From the NCBI RefSeq assembly GCF_024171955.1, contig NZ_JAMTCS010000005.1:62001-126000 (forward strand): a stretch of DNA of 64,000 nt, in the 5' to 3' direction. This document shows positions 1-8,466 of this stretch, piece by piece. The position numbers and the translations under genes were made by a program. This stretch comes from Promicromonospora thailandica (GTDB taxonomy: Bacteria; Actinomycetota; Actinomycetes; Actinomycetales; Cellulomonadaceae). The first letter of the stretch is position 1. Each line of letters starts with the position of its first letter. The notes beneath the pieces are model-generated. The model was not told the origin of the DNA, ran no database searches, and was given only the letters and a program-made list of their open reading frames with translations.

Positions 1-1261
1 CCGAGGCGACCTCCGGTACGACGACGAGCCGCACCCCGGGCCGGGCCAGCGCCGTCAGCGACCCGGGACCCACGTACTCGAACGGCACGCCGAGCTCGAC
101 GAGCGCCTGGTAGACGCCGGACGCGGCGTCCCGCACGGGCCGCGCGGCGGTGTGCGCGTCGGCGTCCCACACGAGGGTCTCGGCCACGGGCCGCTCGTCC
201 CCGCGGACGTCGGCCACCGCCCGGTGCAGGCCGAAGGCACGCTCGACGGCGGGGATCCAGCGCGGGTCGTGGATCCGGGCGGCGAACTTGGTGAACCAGG
301 GGAACGCCCCGTGCACGAACCCGTCGACGATCCAGCCCGTGGTCTCGACGGCGGCGTTGACCGAGTCCTTCCACCGGAAGTCGTGCGACTCCGGCCCCAC
401 CGAGGTGATGAGGCCGACGGGCTTGCCGGGGTGGAGCGCGCGGACCCGCTTGGCGTCGCGCCCGGCGGCCCACAGGGCCTCGCCGTCGCCGCGGGCCTGG
501 TGGTCCACGAGCAGGAACGGCACGGAGCGCGCGACGCGCGGCTCCAGGTCGGCCGCGGTGAACGATCCGAGGTTGGGCACGAAGCGCACGGCGGGCGCGA
601 CGTCCTGCACGGCGCGGTCCCAGTGGGCCACGAGCTCGCTGAGCCGGGACCGGCGCCACGCGCGCCAGGTCGTCCACGCCTCGCCGTCGGCGGGGTCGGC
701 CGCCCGGGGCAGCGGACGCCCGGTCGCGGCCCGGTACTCGCGGGCGGTCGCCTCGGAGTATCCGGGGCCGTGCCCCTGCCAGCGGTTGGCGAACAGCGCG
801 TCGACGTCGTAGTCCCGCGCGATCTCGCGCAGCACCTCCGTGGTGAGCTCCCAGCTGTACCCGCCGAACGCGTCGGTGAGGTAGATGCCCGGCATCGCCC
901 AGTGCTCCTGCGGCTCACCGTCCTCGGTGCGGGCCACCCAGTCGGGGCGCTGGTCCACGACGTCCTGGTGCACGGCGTGCGGGTCCACCCGGGCCATGAC
1001 GGCCATGCCGCGGGACCGGGCGAGGTCGACGACCTCACCGAGCAGGTCCCGGTCGCCCAGGTACACGCTGCGGTGGTGCAGTCCGACCTTGCTCGGGTAG
1101 TACGCCACGTAGCCGCCGGCGCTGATGCACACCGCGGTCGACGCCGTCCGCTCCATGACGTCGGCCCAGGCGTCCAGGTCGAAGTCGAGCGGGTCGTTCT
1201 CCACGAAGGTGAGCTGGGTCCAGCGGTGCTCGCCGTCCAGCCGGGTGCGGGTTGCCGTCAT
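1..1261 (-). CDS. GHL6-type putative glycoside hydrolase, 3' part cut by window edge
   Basis: The frame stays open from an ATG at 1261 to the left edge, so about 420 residues are visible and the C-terminus is missing. The translation begins MTATRTRLDG and reads as a TIM-barrel glycosidase of the hypothetical glycosyl hydrolase 6 / GH42-like group: segments such as HWAMPGIYLTD, DVDALFANRW and VRFVPNLGSF match the barrel-strand pattern of that group. The last visible part (VPFEYVGPG, VRLVVVPEVA) looks like the GH42 trimerisation, glutamine-amidotransferase-like fold. No signal peptide is seen, so it probably works in the cytosol on an imported oligosaccharide. The ATG overlaps the stop of the upstream permease (ATGA), so it is translationally coupled as the last visible gene of the operon. 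It is a distant paralogue of the protein at 5355-7433 but lacks that protein's Cys cluster in the part seen. The substrate cannot be deduced. Confidence 0.8.
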   Translation of the reverse strand, partial: MTATRTRLDGEHRWTQLTFVENDPLDFDLDAWADVMERTASTAVCISAGGYVAYYPSKVGLHHRSVYLGDRDLLGEVVDLARSRGMAVMARVDPHAVHQDVVDQRPDWVARTEDGEPQEHWAMPGIYLTDAFGGYSWELTTEVLREIARDYDVDALFANRWQGHGPGYSEATAREYRAATGRPLPRAADPADGEAWTTWRAWRRSRLSELVAHWDRAVQDVAPAVRFVPNLGSFTAADLEPRVARSVPFLLVDHQARGDGEALWAAGRDAKRVRALHPGKPVGLITSVGPESHDFRWKDSVNAAVETTGWIVDGFVHGAFPWFTKFAARIHDPRWIPAVERAFGLHRAVADVRGDERPVAETLVWDADAHTAARPVRDAASGVYQALVELGVPFEYVGPGSLTALARPGVRLVVVPEVAS

Positions 1262-2106
1262 TTGATTCCCGTCGTCGCGATGCCCTTGATGATGTAGCGC
1301 TGAGCGAAGACGAAGAACAGGACGATCGGCACCAGGGAGACCAGCGACATCGCGAACATCGTGCCGATGCCGCTCGTCGTCTCGGTGTCGACCAGCGACT
1401 TCAGCGCCACCGGGACCGTGTACAGCTCGGTCCGGGTGAGGTACAGCAGCGGGCCGAAGTAGTCGTTCCACGTCCAGATGAAGGTGAAGATGGTGGTGGT
1501 GATGAGCGCGGGCTGCATCAGCGGCAGGATCACCGACCAGAAGATGCGGAAGGGTCCGGCGCCGTCGATCATCGCCGCCTGGTCCAGCTCGCGCGGCAGC
1601 GACCGGATGAACTGCACCATGAGAAAGATGAACACCGCGTCGGTGGCCAGGAACTTGGGCAGCAGCAGCGGGATGTAGGTGTTGATCCAGCCCAGCTCGG
1701 CGAACAGGATGTACTGCGGGATCACGAGCACGTGGAACGGCAGCATGATCGTCATGAGCGTCAGCGCCAGGTAGACCTTGTTCATCCGGAAGTTGAGCCG
1801 CGCCAGGGCGTAGGCCGTGAGCGAGCACGAGAACAGGTTGCCGAGCACCGACCCCACGCCGATCAGCAGCGAGTTGCCCAGGAACAGCGTGAACGGGGAG
1901 CCGAGCGCGTCCCAGCCGTCCACGTAGTTGTCGAGCGTGATGTCGGTGGGCACGATCCCGGTCTGCGACAGGATCAGGTTGCTCGGCTTGAACGAGCTCA
2001 CGACCATCCACAGCAGCGGGTAGATCATGAGCAGCACGAACACGAGGAGCACCCCGTGCCGCACCAGCCGGCTCGCGGTCGAGGTACGAACAGTGGCTGC
2101 CATCAT
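1258..2106 (-). CDS. Carbohydrate ABC transporter permease, MalG type (CUT1)
   Basis: This is a 282-residue inner-membrane permease with about six membrane segments, the first near residues 18-39. The EAA loop that contacts the ATPase is clear around residues 175-195 (LDQAAMIDGAGPFRIFWSV). Length and layout fit MalG-type subunits of CUT1 sugar transporters. Start: ATGATG overlaps the TGA of the upstream permease; the first ATG at 2106 gives the usual ATGA coupling, while 2103 would also work. It pairs with the MalF-type subunit and the binding protein just upstream. No ATPase gene is present in the operon, which is normal for actinobacteria, where a shared MsiK-like ATPase encoded elsewhere serves many CUT1 systems; that part is inference. 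Confidence 0.93.
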   Translation of the reverse strand: MMAATVRTSTASRLVRHGVLLVFVLLMIYPLLWMVVSSFKPSNLILSQTGIVPTDITLDNYVDGWDALGSPFTLFLGNSLLIGVGSVLGNLFSCSLTAYALARLNFRMNKVYLALTLMTIMLPFHVLVIPQYILFAELGWINTYIPLLLPKFLATDAVFIFLMVQFIRSLPRELDQAAMIDGAGPFRIFWSVILPLMQPALITTTIFTFIWTWNDYFGPLLYLTRTELYTVPVALKSLVDTETTSGIGTMFAMSLVSLVPIVLFFVFAQRYIIKGIATTGIK

Positions 2107-3071
2107 TCGTCTCCGTAGTAGACCCAGCGCCGCGACACGAGGAAGTTCGCGGCGGTGGCGGCGGCGATGACCAGGAGCAGCACCCACGCCATCGCGGACG
2201 CGTACCCCATGTCGAAGTTCACGAAGCCGCGCTGGTAGATGTAGAGGGTGTAGAAGAGCGTCGAGTCGAGCGGCCCGCCGCTGCCGCCGCTGACCACGTG
2301 GGCCTGCGTGAACGCCTGGAAGGCGCTGATCATCTGCAGGATCAGGTTGAGGAAGATGATGGGCGTGAGCAGCGGGATGGTGATCGACCAGAACCGGCGC
2401 AGCCGCCCGGCGCCGTCGATCATCGACGCCTCGTACAGCTCCTCCGGGATCTGCCGCAGCCCCGCCAGGAAGATCACCATCGGGGAGCCGAACGTCCAGA
2501 CGTTGAGCACCACGAGGGTGGACAGCGCCAGCGACGGGTCCTGCAGCCACGAGCCCAGCTCCAGGCCGAACCAGCCAAGGACGTGGTTGACCAGCCCGTT
2601 CTCCCCGAAGATCTGCCGCCAGAGGATCGCGATGGCGACGCTGCCGCCCAGCAGCGACGGCAGGTAGAACGCGCTGCGGTACAGCGACAGCCCGCGCAGC
2701 CCCTTGTCGAGCACGACCGCGAGGAACAGCGCGAACCCGAGCTGCAGCGGCACCGACACCAGCACGTAGACGAGCGTCACGCGCACGGCGGCCCAGAACC
2801 GCTCGTCGCCCGCCATCCGCACGAAGTTGTCGAGGCCGATGAACTGCGGCGCGCTGAGCAGGTCGTAGTCGGTGAACGCGAGCACCGCCGACGCGACGAG
2901 CGGGCCGGCCGTCACGGCGACCATGCCGATCATCCACGGCAGCAGGAAGACGTGCGCCACCAGCCCCTGCCCCCGGCTCGGCCCGGCGGACCGGGTCGTG
3001 CGCGGGGGCGGCTTCCCCGGGCCGCCGGGCGCCTGGCGGCGCCCGGCGGTCTTCTGCGCGAGAGCCATCAT
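2103..3071 (-). CDS. Carbohydrate ABC transporter permease, MalF type (CUT1)
   Basis: A 322-residue permease with a basic, Pro/Gly-rich cytoplasmic N-terminus (about 35 residues) followed by six predicted membrane segments starting near HVFLLPWMIGMVAV. The EAA loop is seen near residue 220 (ELYEASMIDGAGRLRRFW). It forms the heterodimeric channel with the MalG-type protein encoded next. The ATG at 3071 overlaps the TGA of the solute-binding protein gene (ATGA), so all three transporter genes are coupled in the order binding protein, MalF, MalG. The specificity is unknown; the neighbours suggest an oligosaccharide that is cleaved by the GHL6-type enzymes after uptake. Confidence 0.94.
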   Translation of the reverse strand: MMALAQKTAGRRQAPGGPGKPPPRTTRSAGPSRGQGLVAHVFLLPWMIGMVAVTAGPLVASAVLAFTDYDLLSAPQFIGLDNFVRMAGDERFWAAVRVTLVYVLVSVPLQLGFALFLAVVLDKGLRGLSLYRSAFYLPSLLGGSVAIAILWRQIFGENGLVNHVLGWFGLELGSWLQDPSLALSTLVVLNVWTFGSPMVIFLAGLRQIPEELYEASMIDGAGRLRRFWSITIPLLTPIIFLNLILQMISAFQAFTQAHVVSGGSGGPLDSTLFYTLYIYQRGFVNFDMGYASAMAWVLLLVIAAATAANFLVSRRWVYYGDE

Positions 3072-4357
3072 GCGCCCGCGATCTCGCCCTCGACGGCCTC
3101 GACGAAGGCCGCCGCGGCGTCGGGCACCGACTTCTGCCCGAGCGTCACTTCCTCGAGCTCCCGGATCATGAGGTCGCGCCAGCTCCCGGACCCGGCCGGC
3201 GCCTCGTACCGCGGCCGCTGCTCCGTGCCGGCGATCTCGCGGGTGACGGTGATGACCTTCTGCTCGTCGGGCGACGCGTCGGGCTCGTACGCGTCCAGCA
3301 GGCTCGCGTTCGGCGGCGCCCCGGCGGACAGGCCGACCAGGCCGAGCAGCTCGGGCGAGTTGAGGTTGAAGCTCATGAGCGCCGCGGCCGACTCGACGCG
3401 GTCGTCCGGCACGCCGGAGTACATCGCGAACCGGCTGTAGTAGGTGAAGTGGTAGCCCGCCGCGGCGTCCTCGGCGGCGGGCACGTCACGCTGGTCGAAC
3501 GTGTAGTCGGGGAAGGCCTGGGCGTCGTCGACGATGTGGTTGGAGTTGGCGAACGTGAGCAGCACCTTGTCGCCCACCTGCGCCCAGGACGGCTCGATGC
3601 CGTCCTGCTGGCTCACGGTCGTGGTCGCGCCGGCCAGCCGCAGCTTCTCCCACCAGTCGATCCAGGCGGCGACGCCGTCCACGCTCGCGCCCAGCCTGCC
3701 GTCCTCGGTCCACAGGTCCTCGCCGCGCTGGCGCAGGAACGACTCGAACGGCATGTCGTGGTACGGCCCGTAGGTGGTGCCGACCCGCCCGCTCCCGTTC
3801 TCCTTGGTGTAGTCGACGAGCAGCTCGGCGAGGCCGTCCCAGCTGAGCTGCTCGGGCAGCGTGACGCCGTCCTCCTCGAGGAACGTGGCGTTGTAGCGCA
3901 CCACGGGGCTGAAGACCGACTTGGGCAGCGTGTTCAGCTCGCCGCCGAGCCGGAAGCTCTCGATCTGGTCGGCGCCGAACGCGCTCAGGTCGAGCCCGTC
4001 GATGCCCTCCAGGTCGCGGTACAGCCCGGCGTCGCGGTAGGTGAGCACCGCGGGCGACGGGATCCAGAAGACGTCGGGCACGTCGCGCGCCGCCATCTGG
4101 GTGGTCATGCGCTCCTGGTAGGCGTCGTAGTCGCCGAACTCCGGGGCCACCTTGATGTCGGGGTTCGCCGCGGTGAACGCGTCCAGCCCCTCCAGGTAGG
4201 CCCGCTGCCGGTCGGCGCCGCCCCACCAGGCGAACCGGACCGAGCCGTCGCGGCCGCCGGAGCCGGACGGCCCGCAGCCGGCGAGCGTCATGGCGGCGAG
4301 GGAGAGCGCCCCCACGCCGGTCCAGGTCAGGAACGACCGTCGAGTGAGATCTGCCAT
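3068..4357 (-). CDS. Extracellular sugar-binding lipoprotein of CUT1 ABC transporter
   Basis: A 429-residue family-1 solute-binding protein. The N-terminus has a twin-arginine motif (TRRSFLTW) followed by a hydrophobic stretch and a lipobox LAGC near residue 28, so it is probably exported by Tat and anchored as a lipoprotein. The body shows the periplasmic-binding-protein pattern (VRFAWWGGADRQRAYLEGL near the N-terminus, FTAANPDIKVAPEFG, DVPDVFWIPSP). The start is supported by a good ribosome site (AAGAAGGA) eight bases upstream of the ATG at 4357. It binds the substrate of the two permeases encoded immediately downstream. A 57-bp gap separates it from the dehydrogenase gene upstream. Confidence 0.94.
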   Translation of the reverse strand: MADLTRRSFLTWTGVGALSLAAMTLAGCGPSGSGGRDGSVRFAWWGGADRQRAYLEGLDAFTAANPDIKVAPEFGDYDAYQERMTTQMAARDVPDVFWIPSPAVLTYRDAGLYRDLEGIDGLDLSAFGADQIESFRLGGELNTLPKSVFSPVVRYNATFLEEDGVTLPEQLSWDGLAELLVDYTKENGSGRVGTTYGPYHDMPFESFLRQRGEDLWTEDGRLGASVDGVAAWIDWWEKLRLAGATTTVSQQDGIEPSWAQVGDKVLLTFANSNHIVDDAQAFPDYTFDQRDVPAAEDAAAGYHFTYYSRFAMYSGVPDDRVESAAALMSFNLNSPELLGLVGLSAGAPPNASLLDAYEPDASPDEQKVITVTREIAGTEQRPRYEAPAGSGSWRDLMIRELEEVTLGQKSVPDAAAAFVEAVEGEIAGA

Positions 4358-4414
4358 GGTGTCCTTCTTTCGGTACGTCGTTGTACAGGGGGTGCACGTG
4401 CGGTGGGGACCGCC

Positions 4415-5362
4415 TCAGGGCAGGCGGGCCACGTCGACGACGTTGCGCAGCGGCCGCCGCGCGAGCCATCGGTCGAGGTTGTCGAGGAAGATCGCCGTGC
4501 CGCGGTCGGCGGTCGACGGCGTCGTCGCCCCGTTGTGCGGGGTGACGATCGTGTTCGGGAGGTCCCAGAGGGGCGAGTCGGCGGGCAGCGGCTCGGTGGC
4601 GTGCGCGTCCAGCCCCGCCCCGGCGATCACGCCGTCGCGGACGGCAGTCACCAGGTCGGTCTCGCGCACGATGCCGCCGCGCGAGACGACCACGAGGTGG
4701 CCGTGCGGGCCGAGCGCGCGCAGCGTGTCCAGGTCGATCGCGCCGGTGGTCTGGTCGGTGAGCGGCGCGGCGACGACCAGGAAGTCGCTCACGGAGGCCA
4801 GCTCGTCCACGGCGTCCGGGGGCAGCATCCGGTCCACGGGGTCGTCGGGTCCCGCGGGCCGGCGGCGCAGCCCGACCACGCGCATGCCGAACGCCCGGGC
4901 CCGTACCGCGAGCTCACGGCCCACGTTCCCGTAGCCGTAGACGCCGACCGTGCGGCCGTGCAGCTCGTCGTGCGTGAACCGGTCCCAGCGGTGCTCGCGC
5001 TGCGCCTGCGCCCAGCGCGGCGCCCGCCGGCCCAGCATCATCATGAGCAGCAGCGCCTGCTCGGCCAGCGGGATCGCGCCGTTCCCGGCCGACGACGTTA
5101 CGGTCACCGCGCCCGGTTCCGTGGCCCGACGGCGCAGCGCCGGGCCCACGTCGCCCTCCACGCCCGCTGCCCACGAGTGCACCCAGGCCAGGTGCGGCAT
5201 GCGGGCGACCTCCTCGTCGGTGAGGCGCCCGGTGGCCACGGTCGCCGCGGCGAGCGCGCCGGCGTCGTCCGCCGGGGCGACGACGACGTCGGGGTGCGCC
5301 GCACGCACCGCCTCCACGACCCGGTCGGTCTGGCCGCCGCGGACCACGATCACGTCACCCAC
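4415..5362 (-). CDS. D-isomer-specific 2-hydroxyacid dehydrogenase
   Basis: This 315-residue NAD(P)-dependent oxidoreductase carries the family landmarks: nucleotide-binding GYGNVG at residues 143-148, Arg228 in VSRGG, Glu257 in HATEPLP and His276 in VTPHNG, the last three forming the substrate/catalytic triad. The family interconverts 2-keto acids and D-2-hydroxy acids (glyoxylate/hydroxypyruvate reductase, phosphoglycerate dehydrogenase and others). The start is GTG at 5362 and overlaps the upstream GHL6-type gene by 8 bp, which implies coupling. Next to a hydroxypyruvate-isomerase homologue and a tartronate-semialdehyde-reductase homologue, a role on a hydroxypyruvate-like intermediate is attractive but not proved. 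Confidence 0.92.
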   Translation of the reverse strand: MGDVIVVRGGQTDRVVEAVRAAHPDVVVAPADDAGALAAATVATGRLTDEEVARMPHLAWVHSWAAGVEGDVGPALRRRATEPGAVTVTSSAGNGAIPLAEQALLLMMMLGRRAPRWAQAQREHRWDRFTHDELHGRTVGVYGYGNVGRELAVRARAFGMRVVGLRRRPAGPDDPVDRMLPPDAVDELASVSDFLVVAAPLTDQTTGAIDLDTLRALGPHGHLVVVSRGGIVRETDLVTAVRDGVIAGAGLDAHATEPLPADSPLWDLPNTIVTPHNGATTPSTADRGTAIFLDNLDRWLARRPLRNVVDVARLP

Positions 5363-7433
5363 GTCGGCCTCCCTCGTCCTCGACCGTCCCGGTCACGCCG
5401 TCCTCGACCACCACGACCTCGAACCCGGTCACGGTAGCCAGCCGCACGAGCAGGTCGTCGCCGTCGTCCAGGACCGTGGCGGTGCCCGCGAGCGCCCGGG
5501 CCGCGCGCCCGGCCCGGCCGGCCACGCGCAACGTCACGTGGTGCACCGGGAGGGCGGGGCCGTAGCCGTTGCCGCGCTGCCCGGAGTGGTTGAGCAAATG
5601 CACGACGAGCCCGGCGGCGGAGCGGCCGACGACCACCTCGAGCTGTTCGGGGCCGTCCAGGGTGACGGCCGGCCGCCCGCCGTCCGCGAGGCGTTCGGCG
5701 ACGAGGTCCACCGCGACGTCCCGCAGCGCCGTCAGGCGCGTGTCCCGGTAGGCGGTACCGACCACCCACGGGAGCTGGACGACGGTGCCGGCGCCGTGCG
5801 CGCGCACGCCACAGACGTGCTGGTCGCCGGGCACGTGGCCGTACGCCTTCTCGGGCGGCCCGTAGGGTGCGGCCTCGACGAGGCGGTACCGCGGCTCCGT
5901 GCCGTCGCGCCAGGTCAGCCGGTGGTGGCGCCCGTGCCGGGGCACGAGCCGCGTCCCCTCGACGTGGTCGGCGTCGTCGTCGAGCTGCAGGTAGCTGGAC
6001 CTGAGCCCGGCCGGCTCGGCGTCCACGGTGGTCACCCGCTGCCCGGGGAACCAGTCGAGCACGGTGCCGTCGGGGCGCAGGCCGCTGCGCCCGGTGGCCA
6101 CCAGCGAGCCACCGGCCCGGACGAACCGGTCGAGGGCCTCGGCGGCACCCGGGGGCAGCGACGGCAGGTCGGGCAGCAAGACCACGCGGAACCGGTCGGC
6201 CGCGAGGTCCGCGAGCGCGCCGGCCGGCACGACGTCGAACGGCACGTGCCGCTCGACCAGGGCGGTGAACAGGCCCCGGTGCTCCGGCACGCCGGTACCG
6301 AACCGGCCGTCGTCGTCGAGCGGGTCGGGGCGGACCAGGGCCACCTCGGCCGCCGGGGCGAGCCCGGTGTAGACGTCCCTGTGGTCCCGGTGGAACCGGG
6401 TGACGGCGGCCGCCGCGGCGAGGCCGTCGTAGGCGATCCCGCCGGTGGGTCCCATGATGTAGGTGGACGGGTTGGCCCCGCGCGAGACGGCCTGGGTGAG
6501 GTACTGGCCGAGCATCTCGGGCTGCTCGGCGGCGTACCGGTACGGCATGTCCCAGAAGGCGACGGCGTTGACGAGCACGGGCTTGCCGGGCCGCGCGGAC
6601 CGCAGGGCGCTGACGGACTCGCCCGTGGCGTACGGCCACAGCGTGCGCCCGATCGCGTTGTTCGCCTCGTGGAAGAGCACGTCGGCGGCGGTGCCGAGGA
6701 TGAGCCCGGCGTCGGGCCGGCGCGCGGCGATGTGGGCGCGCACCCGCGCGGTCAGCGCGTCGATGGTGGCGGCGGCGTAGCCGCGCCACTCGCGGTAGTG
6801 CTCGTCGCCGGCGCGCTCGGGCAGGCGGTCCAGCCCGGTGTGCTCGCGGAACCCCTCCTGGCAGGCGGCGCAGTGGCAGACGCCGTGCACCCGCCCGGCG
6901 TAGTCGACCTCGTTGAAGCCGAACCAGTTGAAGAAGAAGCCGTCGACCTCGTACCGGTCGAGCACCTCGTCGAGCACGTCGAAGATCCGGTGCTGGTAGT
7001 AGCCGGCCCGCGGGCAGACGCTGACCAGGCCCTCGAACTCCTGGCGTGCCCCGGTGGGTGAGACGTAGAGCCACTCCGGGTGGGCGTCCGCGATCGCGGG
7101 GGCCACCTTGGAGAAGTCCATCCGGGCCAGCAGCCGCACGCCGCGGCGGCCGGCCGCGGCGAGGGCGTCGCCGACCAGGTCGCCGCCCGGCCGCCCGGCG
7201 AGGTGCGGGTTGCGGGTCTGGAAGTCCAGGTCCGTGGGGTAGTGGGAGAGGATGCCGCCCACGTTGAGCAGCCAGACGCCCGCGCCGTGCTCCTGGACGG
7301 CGTCGAGCGTGCGCTCGACGTCGAGGCCCGCGTCGATCTCGCGCAGGTTGGTCTGGAAGACGCCGAACGGCTCGTCCCACCAGCCGGGGCGCGCCTGCTG
7401 CCCGGTGGTCACGGGCGTGGTGGTCAGGCTCAT
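5355..7433 (-). CDS. GHL6/GH42-like glycosidase with trimerisation domain
   Basis: A 692-residue cytosolic protein without signal peptide. Residues about 1-345 form a TIM-barrel-like domain (GVFQTNLREIDAG, VEWLLNVGGI-like strands, DGFFFNWFGFNEVDY). A CxCxxC cluster (HGVCHCAACQEGF) resembles the zinc-binding cysteines of GH42 beta-galactosidases. Residues about 385-480 match the GH42 trimerisation domain (GLFTALVERHVPFDVVP, FVRAGGSLVATG). A beta-rich C-terminal domain follows. I place it in the hypothetical glycosyl hydrolase 6 group; no activity can be named, and the catalytic acids cannot be fixed from one sequence. The ATG at 7433 overlaps the TGA of the upstream dehydrogenase (ATGA). Its paralogue closes the visible operon at 1-1261. 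Confidence 0.85.
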   Translation of the reverse strand: MSLTTTPVTTGQQARPGWWDEPFGVFQTNLREIDAGLDVERTLDAVQEHGAGVWLLNVGGILSHYPTDLDFQTRNPHLAGRPGGDLVGDALAAAGRRGVRLLARMDFSKVAPAIADAHPEWLYVSPTGARQEFEGLVSVCPRAGYYQHRIFDVLDEVLDRYEVDGFFFNWFGFNEVDYAGRVHGVCHCAACQEGFREHTGLDRLPERAGDEHYREWRGYAAATIDALTARVRAHIAARRPDAGLILGTAADVLFHEANNAIGRTLWPYATGESVSALRSARPGKPVLVNAVAFWDMPYRYAAEQPEMLGQYLTQAVSRGANPSTYIMGPTGGIAYDGLAAAAAVTRFHRDHRDVYTGLAPAAEVALVRPDPLDDDGRFGTGVPEHRGLFTALVERHVPFDVVPAGALADLAADRFRVVLLPDLPSLPPGAAEALDRFVRAGGSLVATGRSGLRPDGTVLDWFPGQRVTTVDAEPAGLRSSYLQLDDDADHVEGTRLVPRHGRHHRLTWRDGTEPRYRLVEAAPYGPPEKAYGHVPGDQHVCGVRAHGAGTVVQLPWVVGTAYRDTRLTALRDVAVDLVAERLADGGRPAVTLDGPEQLEVVVGRSAAGLVVHLLNHSGQRGNGYGPALPVHHVTLRVAGRAGRAARALAGTATVLDDGDDLLVRLATVTGFEVVVVEDGVTGTVEDEGGRRG

Positions 7434-8338
7434 CGCGGTCCCCCGCTCTGCTCTGGTGCGGACCCCGAGCCGTTGAGCTCCCGCGCGAGCGCCACGAGCG
7501 CGGAGTGGTCGAGCCCGCCGTCGCCCCGCTGCACGAGCGCCTGGACGAGCGTGCCGACCATGCCGGTCACCGGGAGCACCGCGCCCCGCGCCCGGGCGGC
7601 GCCCTGGACGATGCCGAGGTCCTTGTGGTGCAGGTCGAGCCGGAAGCCGGGGGCGAAGTCGCCCGTCAGCACGGCGGCGGCCTTGCGGTCGATGACGGTG
7701 CTGCCGCCCAGGCCGCGCGCGATGACCGAGAGGGCGGTGGCGACGTCGGCGTCGTGCGCCTCCAGGAACACGACCGCCTCGGCGAGCGCCTGCAGGTGCG
7801 TGGCGACGACGAGCTGGTTGGCGGCCTTGACCACCTGGCCGCTGCCCGCGTCGCCGACCCGCACCACGGTGGTGCCCAGGGCGCCCAGCAGCTCCCGCCA
7901 GCGCTCGACGACGGCTTCGGGGCCGCCGACCATGACCGACAGCGTGCCTTCCCGGGCGCCGGCCTCACCGCCGGAGACGGGGGCGTCGAGCACGTCGTGG
8001 CCCGCGGCGGTGAACCGCTCGGCGACCTCCCGGGCGGCCCCCGGTTCGATGGTGCTCATGTCGATGTAGGCGGCGCCGGCGCCGAGGTGCTCCAGCACGC
8101 CGTCCGGGCCGAGCGCGACGGCCCGGACGTCGGGGGTGTCGGGCAGCATGGTGATCACGACGTCGGCGCCCCGCACCGCCTCGGCGAGCCCGCCGACGAC
8201 GGGGACCCCCAGCTCCGCGGCCCGCTCCCGGCCCGCCGCCCCGCGGCTGAACGCCCGTACCTCGTGACCGGCGCGGACGAGGTTCGCGGCCATCGGCCGC
8301 CCCATCACGCCCAGCCCGACAAAGCCCACGACTGCCAT
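7430..8338 (-). CDS. 3-hydroxyisobutyrate dehydrogenase-family oxidoreductase (GlxR/LtnD-like)
   Basis: The 302-residue protein has a Rossmann motif GLGVMG at residues 8-13, the substrate-binding DAPVSGG at 118-124 and the catalytic Lys171 in GSGQVVKAAN, all hallmarks of beta-hydroxyacid dehydrogenases. Family members include tartronate semialdehyde reductase and L-threonate dehydrogenase. Start: an ATG ten codons further upstream (8368) is open, but it lies inside an 18-bp palindrome, whereas the ATG at 8338 has an AAGGGG ribosome site about ten bases before it and begins MAVVGFVGLG as family members do. It is the first gene of the leftward operon and is divergent from the hydroxypyruvate-isomerase homologue. 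The pair resembles GlxR-Hyi of the glyoxylate pathway, but no glyoxylate carboligase or glycerate kinase is nearby. Confidence 0.9.
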   Translation of the reverse strand: MAVVGFVGLGVMGRPMAANLVRAGHEVRAFSRGAAGRERAAELGVPVVGGLAEAVRGADVVITMLPDTPDVRAVALGPDGVLEHLGAGAAYIDMSTIEPGAAREVAERFTAAGHDVLDAPVSGGEAGAREGTLSVMVGGPEAVVERWRELLGALGTTVVRVGDAGSGQVVKAANQLVVATHLQALAEAVVFLEAHDADVATALSVIARGLGGSTVIDRKAAAVLTGDFAPGFRLDLHHKDLGIVQGAARARGAVLPVTGMVGTLVQALVQRGDGGLDHSALVALARELNGSGSAPEQSGGPR

Positions 8339-8360
8339 CCGACCGAACCCCTTCGTTCGA

Positions 8361-8378
8361 TGATCCATCGATTGATCA
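8361..8378. promoter_or_regulatory. Imperfect 18-bp palindrome, candidate operator
   Basis: TGATCCATCGATTGATCA is its own reverse complement apart from one symmetric mismatched pair (positions 6 and 13). It sits 23 bp upstream of the preferred ATG of the leftward dehydrogenase gene and about 90 bp upstream of the rightward isomerase gene. Dyad symmetry of this length between divergent catabolic genes suggests a binding site for a GntR- or LacI-type repressor; no such regulator is encoded in the window. Confidence 0.5.
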
Positions 8379-8417
8379 CTGCAGCACTACCAGCGAATCA
8401 GCACTGGCATGACGAAG

Positions 8418-8433
8418 GGTATTTCGATATACC
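8418..8433. promoter_or_regulatory. Second imperfect palindrome in the same divergent gap
   Basis: GGTATTTCGATATACC is palindromic except for one symmetric mismatched pair. The GGTAT/ATACC half-sites resemble those of many GntR-family operators. It lies 33 bp before the isomerase start and 40 bp from the first palindrome, so either one regulator binds two unlike sites or two regulators act here. Confidence 0.45.
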
Positions 8434-8466
8434 TGGCCCGGTCAATGCCGAGGATCGGAGTCCGTG

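Noticed and set aside
1252-2118. Long plus-strand frame opposite the MalG-type permease, rich in Gln/Arg/Glu/His
   Set aside because: It is the complement of hydrophobic permease codons; such acidic/Gln frames opposite membrane proteins are artefacts.
8339-8368. Upstream ATG at 8368 as start of the GlxR-like gene
   Set aside because: It lies within an operator-like palindrome, has no ribosome site, and adds ten residues absent from the family, while the ATG at 8338 has AAGGGG upstream.
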